From the NCBI GenBank assembly GCA_964487395.1, contig CAZAQH010000027.1, forward strand, positions 1 through 23,808: DNA of 23,808 bases. The letters are read 5' to 3'. The position numbers were made by a program, and so were the translations under genes. Positions 23,414-23,808 of this stretch are shown in pieces. Under the pieces are notes generated by a model that had not been told where the DNA came from, did no database searches, and saw only the letters and a program-made list of their open reading frames with translations. Position 1 is the stretch's first letter. Every line of letters begins with the position of its first letter. Origin of the DNA: RGIG8767 sp964487395. Its GTDB lineage: Bacteria; Bacillota; Clostridia; Lachnospirales; Lachnospiraceae.

Positions 23414-23808
23414 CTACTTTACACGGGCAAGTACGTCATCAATGCTGCCTGCATTCAGGAAGTAGCTTTCCGGAACATCATCATGCTTTCCTTCGATAAT
23501 CTCTTTAAAGCCTCTGATTGTTTCCTGAACCGGTACATATTTTCCTTCTAATCCGGTAAACTGGCCTGCTACGAAGAATGGCTGTGACAGGAAACGCTGG
23601 ATTTTTCTTGCTCTTGATACAACAAGCTTATCGTCTTCTGAAAGCTCATCCATACCAAGGATAGCAATAATATCCTGTAATTCTTTGTATTTCTGTAAGA
23701 TTTCCTGTACGCCTCTGGCTACCTGATAATGCTCTTCACCAACGATACGTGGATCAAGAATTCTGGAGGTAGATTCAAGTGGGTCTACTGCCGGATAAAT
23801 ACCAAGTT
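23414..23808 (-). CDS. atpD: ATP synthase beta subunit, C-terminal 130 residues (runs off the window)
   Basis: Catalytic F1 subunit. The part visible starts with LGIYPAVDPLESTSRILDPR and continues through GEEHYQVARGVQEILQKYKE, IIAILGMDELSEDDKL and SRARKIQRFLSQPFFVA, all highly conserved in AtpD. It ends with a normal C terminus at 23414, 10 bp before the atpC start. The nucleotide-binding P-loop and N-terminal domain lie outside the window. Confidence 0.97.
   Translation of the reverse strand, partial: LGIYPAVDPLESTSRILDPRIVGEEHYQVARGVQEILQKYKELQDIIAILGMDELSEDDKLVVSRARKIQRFLSQPFFVAGQFTGLEGKYVPVQETIRGFKEIIEGKHDDVPESYFLNAGSIDDVLARVK

Overview
The window is AT-rich chromosomal DNA from a Gram-positive, probably spore-forming anaerobe of the Clostridia, most likely Lachnospiraceae. 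This is an inference from gene content: paired GlgC/GlgD, SpoVG, a T-box-controlled ileS of the long clostridial type, a two-module DnaD protein next to a DnaI-like ATPase, a long-form Prs, and GTG starts with strong Shine-Dalgarno sites. Almost everything is housekeeping. No rRNA, tRNA, CRISPR array, transposase or prophage gene was recognised.

Layout. (1) 1-3414, minus strand: the 5' part of ileS with its promoter and T-box leader (isoleucine ATC specifier), preceded by a padR gene and a HAAS-type membrane protein that share a promoter with a TG-rich, dyad-containing leader. (2) 3714-5299, plus strand: pncB for NAD salvage, with a NiaR-like dyad on its promoter and a perfect bidirectional terminator. 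(3) 5335-11122, minus strand: pth-mfd, then a LytTR regulator with its DUF3021 membrane partner, then a damaged accessory patch. That patch holds a small membrane gene with an out-of-frame upstream start, an HD-GYP C-terminal remnant, and a 16-codon ORF with a very strong ribosome site. (4) 11147-14100, minus strand: glgC-glgD-spoVG, with a cre-like site upstream. (5) 14387-19875, plus strand: murC, then a cluster of DnaA boxes (two of them form the stem of the hairpin after murC), then dnaD-dnaI-prs-queT. queT is under a translational preQ1-I riboswitch. (6) 19872-22917, minus strand: a conserved small protein and a large surface-anchored protein with a C39-like domain lacking its catalytic histidine. 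(7) 22960-23808, minus strand: atpC and the 3' end of atpD.

How the genes fit together. Several units sense a metabolite or the cell state directly: uncharged tRNA-Ile (T-box), preQ1 (riboswitch), niacin (putative NiaR site), carbon status (putative cre at glgCD) and possibly DnaA-ATP (DnaA boxes ahead of the helicase-loader genes). The points most worth a second look are the DnaA-box hairpin and tandem array, the histidine-less C39 protein with its small neighbour, and the decaying patch at 5335-5958.
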